A stretch of DNA of 15,870 bases from NCBI GenBank assembly GCA_948788915.1, contig CAQFOZ010000048.1, positions 1 through 15,870 on the forward strand, read 5' to 3'. Origin of the DNA: an uncultured Muribaculaceae bacterium. Lineage in GTDB: Bacteria; Bacteroidota; Bacteroidia; Bacteroidales; Muribaculaceae. Below are positions 14,797 through 15,870 of the stretch, in pieces (the first letter of the stretch is position 1; every line of letters starts with the position of its first letter). The notes beneath the pieces were generated by a model. The model was not told the DNA's origin. It did not search any database and was given only the letters and a program-made list of their open reading frames with translations. A program made the translations under genes and the position numbers.

Positions 14797-14828
14797 ACAC
14801 ACTTTTAATATCTGATATTTATCTGTGT

Positions 14829-15557
14829 TCAGGTAAAAAGCTCAGATAGAATTTCAAGAGATTTTAGGTTTCCAAGTCCGGGATAATGAATTGAGTAATA
14901 TTTAAGTAACAATTCGAGAATGCGCCGACGTTCGGAAACCGAGAATCTGAATTTGTGGAAGTTTGATAGATTCATTCGTTGTAAAAGTGCTACGGTTTCC
15001 ATTTCCGCGGGCATGAGCCGGTCTTCATGAACCGGGGGAACAGGAGAGGGAAGACCCGCTCTCATGTCAAGAAAGTCGCCTTTTTTATAATTAGACAGGT
15101 CAGGGGTAATTCCTGCGAAATCAAGGAAACGTATAAGAAACCATAAATGGAAATTTGCAAGAGAGCAATCCATGCTGTCGAACTTTTCAATTGCTGTAAC
15201 AATGAATCTCCATGCGACTTTGTCTTGTGAAGCTTCTTTGAAATATTTGTTAAGGAAATCTGCAAGAAAATATGTTATTGCAGATTTCATAGGATTAAAA
15301 TATATGTCATGCCATATGTACACAGGACTGATTGTGCCAAGATATTGCAAATTGTCATTTGCTCTGAAGTTCACGTCACTCTCTACAACAGAAAGAGGCA
15401 AAAGGCGTGCATTACGTATTTTGCCACTTTTCCCTGAACCGACAGGCGATATAAAAGACACACGTCCTCTAGTCTCAGTGAATAAAGAAACAATATTATT
15501 TTTATCGTTATGTTTTATGGAATTTAAAACGATTCCTCTTATTTTCTCAGTTGCCAT
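14829..15557 (-). CDS. recO: DNA repair protein RecO
   Basis: RecO works with RecR to load RecA on SSB-coated single-stranded DNA and promotes strand annealing in the RecFOR pathway. The 242-residue protein begins with the OB-fold pattern EKIRGIVLNSIKHNDKNNIVSLFTETRGRVSFIS. The helical C-terminal domain includes YFLADFLNKYFKE near 97 and FLIRFLDFAGITPD near 141-154. No four-cysteine zinc site is present, as in many Bacteroidota RecO proteins. The length is typical. The ATG at 15557 is supported by the family N-terminus. The leader upstream contains RNA candidate 2 and its terminator, and I see no separate promoter closer to the gene, so expression may depend on read-through. Confidence 0.9.
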   Translation of the reverse strand: MATEKIRGIVLNSIKHNDKNNIVSLFTETRGRVSFISPVGSGKSGKIRNARLLPLSVVESDVNFRANDNLQYLGTISPVYIWHDIYFNPMKSAITYFLADFLNKYFKEASQDKVAWRFIVTAIEKFDSMDCSLANFHLWFLIRFLDFAGITPDLSNYKKGDFLDMRAGLPSPVPPVHEDRLMPAEMETVALLQRMNLSNFHKFRFSVSERRRILELLLKYYSIHYPGLGNLKSLEILSELFT

Positions 15558-15637
15558 TTTGACTATTGCTGAAATTATTCTAAATTAGAAAAAAATTGAG
15601 ATATCATTAATCTTCAGGTTGATTAAGTATTGTATAT

Positions 15638-15676
15638 AAAAATAAAAAGTCTACCTCTTTTCACAAAGCGATAGAC
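15638..15676 (-). terminator. GTGA-loop intrinsic terminator between RNA candidate 2 and recO
   Basis: This is the best intrinsic terminator in the window: 11 bp of stem with one internal mismatch, a GNRA-type tetraloop, and an 11-base tract with ten T. It lies between the conserved promoter and recO on the recO strand. Confidence 0.7.
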
Positions 15677-15711
15677 CGAAACCTTAATCTTAATTTAATA
15701 CTATGAAAAAC
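15638..15711 (-). ncRNA. RNA candidate 2: promoter-leader-terminator element ahead of recO
   Basis: The predicted transcript is about 70-75 bases. It starts after the -7 octamer at 15718-15725, contains the conserved block (15692-15716, 23 of 25 bases identical to candidate 1) and ends in a well-formed intrinsic terminator. The terminator has a 7-bp stem GTCTATC/GGTAGAC, a G-A mismatch, a 4-bp CTTT/AAAG stem with a GTGA tetraloop, and then TTTTTATTTTT. The U-G pair in the outer stem exists only in the minus-strand RNA. It could be a free small RNA or the attenuated 5' leader of recO, whose start lies 81 bases past the T-run. Confidence 0.62.
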
Positions 15712-15717
15712 ACGTTA

Positions 15718-15725
15718 CAAAATTA
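15718..15725 (-). promoter_or_regulatory. -7 promoter element for RNA candidate 2 / recO
   Basis: TAATTTTG on the minus strand matches TAnnTTTG. Upstream at the -33 distance there is a T-run without a clean TTTG. The downstream 25-base block is nearly identical to that following the candidate 1 promoter. Confidence 0.55.
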
Positions 15726-15743
15726 AACATTATTTGATTTTTT

Positions 15744-15775
15744 AAAAAGAATCTGACCATCACTACTGCAGATTC
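15744..15775 (-). terminator. Terminator-like hairpin near the right edge
   Basis: On the minus strand GAATCTG (15775-15769) and CAGATTC (15755-15749) form a perfect 7-bp stem with a 13-base loop, followed directly by TTTTT. It would end a minus-strand transcript entering from beyond 15870. A -7-like octamer TATCTTTG (15775-15782) overlaps its first base, so a promoter reading is also possible. Confidence 0.45.
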
Positions 15776-15870
15776 AAAGATAAAATTAACATTTTTTAAT
15801 AATTTGTGACGCACAGGTAACTACTCAGCTATGTTTATGACACACAGATTCGGTTAGCCTTATTAGACTA

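Larger units (their letters stand above)
14467..14828. other. 362-base gene-free region between queA and recO
   Basis: I see no gene. From left to right it holds the queA hairpin (14480-14525), RNA candidate 1 with its terminator and promoter (14602-14683, minus), a second -7-like octamer (TAATTTTG, 14739-14746, minus), and a small hairpin after recO (14779-14796). Confidence 0.7.
15558..15870. other. 313-base gene-free region upstream of recO
   Basis: No gene is visible up to the window edge. The region contains RNA candidate 2 (15638-15711) with its -7 element, a small TTAATC/GATTAA hairpin between its terminator and recO (15607-15626), and a terminator-like hairpin at 15744-15775 that probably belongs to a minus-strand gene lying beyond 15870. 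Confidence 0.65.

Noticed and set aside
15172..15588. Plus-strand open frame of about 138 codons opposite recO
   Set aside because: recO has a clear family match and this frame has none.
1..15870. CRISPR array, insertion sequence, prophage or defence island
   Set aside because: There are no regularly spaced identical repeats, no transposase or integrase-like protein and no terminal repeats. All genes are conserved chromosomal families with uniform composition.

Overview
The window (15,870 bases, AT-rich) carries twelve protein-coding genes, all chromosomal housekeeping or conserved families, with no mobile element, CRISPR array, tRNA or rRNA that I can support. The gene set points to Bacteroidota, order Bacteroidales: a MurF-alanine racemase fusion, a secreted DUF4831-type protein, a DUF3098-type membrane protein in the order ftsX-DUF3098-uppP-truB-queA, an absence of Shine-Dalgarno-dependent starts, and promoters of the Bacteroidetes type (-7 element TAnnTTTG). 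A gut family such as Muribaculaceae would fit, but I cannot fix the family from this sequence.

Layout. (1) 48-4353, plus strand: nnr (NAD(P)H-hydrate repair), a secreted DUF4831-type protein, xseA and xseB (exonuclease VII). (2) 4373-6844, minus: murF-alr fusion, convergent with xseB. (3) 6845-7320: a 476-base gene-free stretch with several RNA-scale signals. (4) 7321-10484, minus: mtaB (tRNA ms2t6A formation), a family 2 glycosyltransferase and surE, tightly packed and probably one operon. (5) 10485-10552: a 68-base divergent promoter region. (6) 10553-14466, plus: ftsX, DUF3098-type protein, uppP, truB, queA. (7) 14467-14828: gene-free, with a long hairpin and a small RNA candidate. (8) 14829-15557, minus: recO, preceded by a second small RNA/leader candidate. 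(9) 15558-15870: gene-free; it holds that leader and the probable terminator of a minus-strand gene beyond the right edge.

How the genes work together. Cell-envelope functions (murF-alr, uppP, ftsX and possibly the glycosyltransferase) alternate with tRNA modification (mtaB, truB, queA) and DNA repair (xseA, xseB, recO). These are core functions and the clustering looks like ordinary Bacteroidales gene order rather than a dedicated pathway.

The most interesting content lies between the genes. Two minus-strand intergenic elements (about 14602-14683 and 15638-15725) share a 25-base block with only two differences. Each begins at a TAnnTTTG promoter element and ends in a hairpin with a GTGA tetraloop and a U-rich tract. 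In both hairpins one base pair forms only in the minus-strand RNA (G-U there, A-C on the other strand), which orients them. A third, more diverged element of the same plan lies at 6914-7038. One copy sits ahead of recO like an attenuated leader, one ahead of murF-alr, and one has no same-strand gene after it before the convergent queA end. I judge them to be a dispersed family of short promoter-leader-terminator RNAs, possibly the class catalogued in Rfam as Bacteroidales-1, which I cannot verify here.
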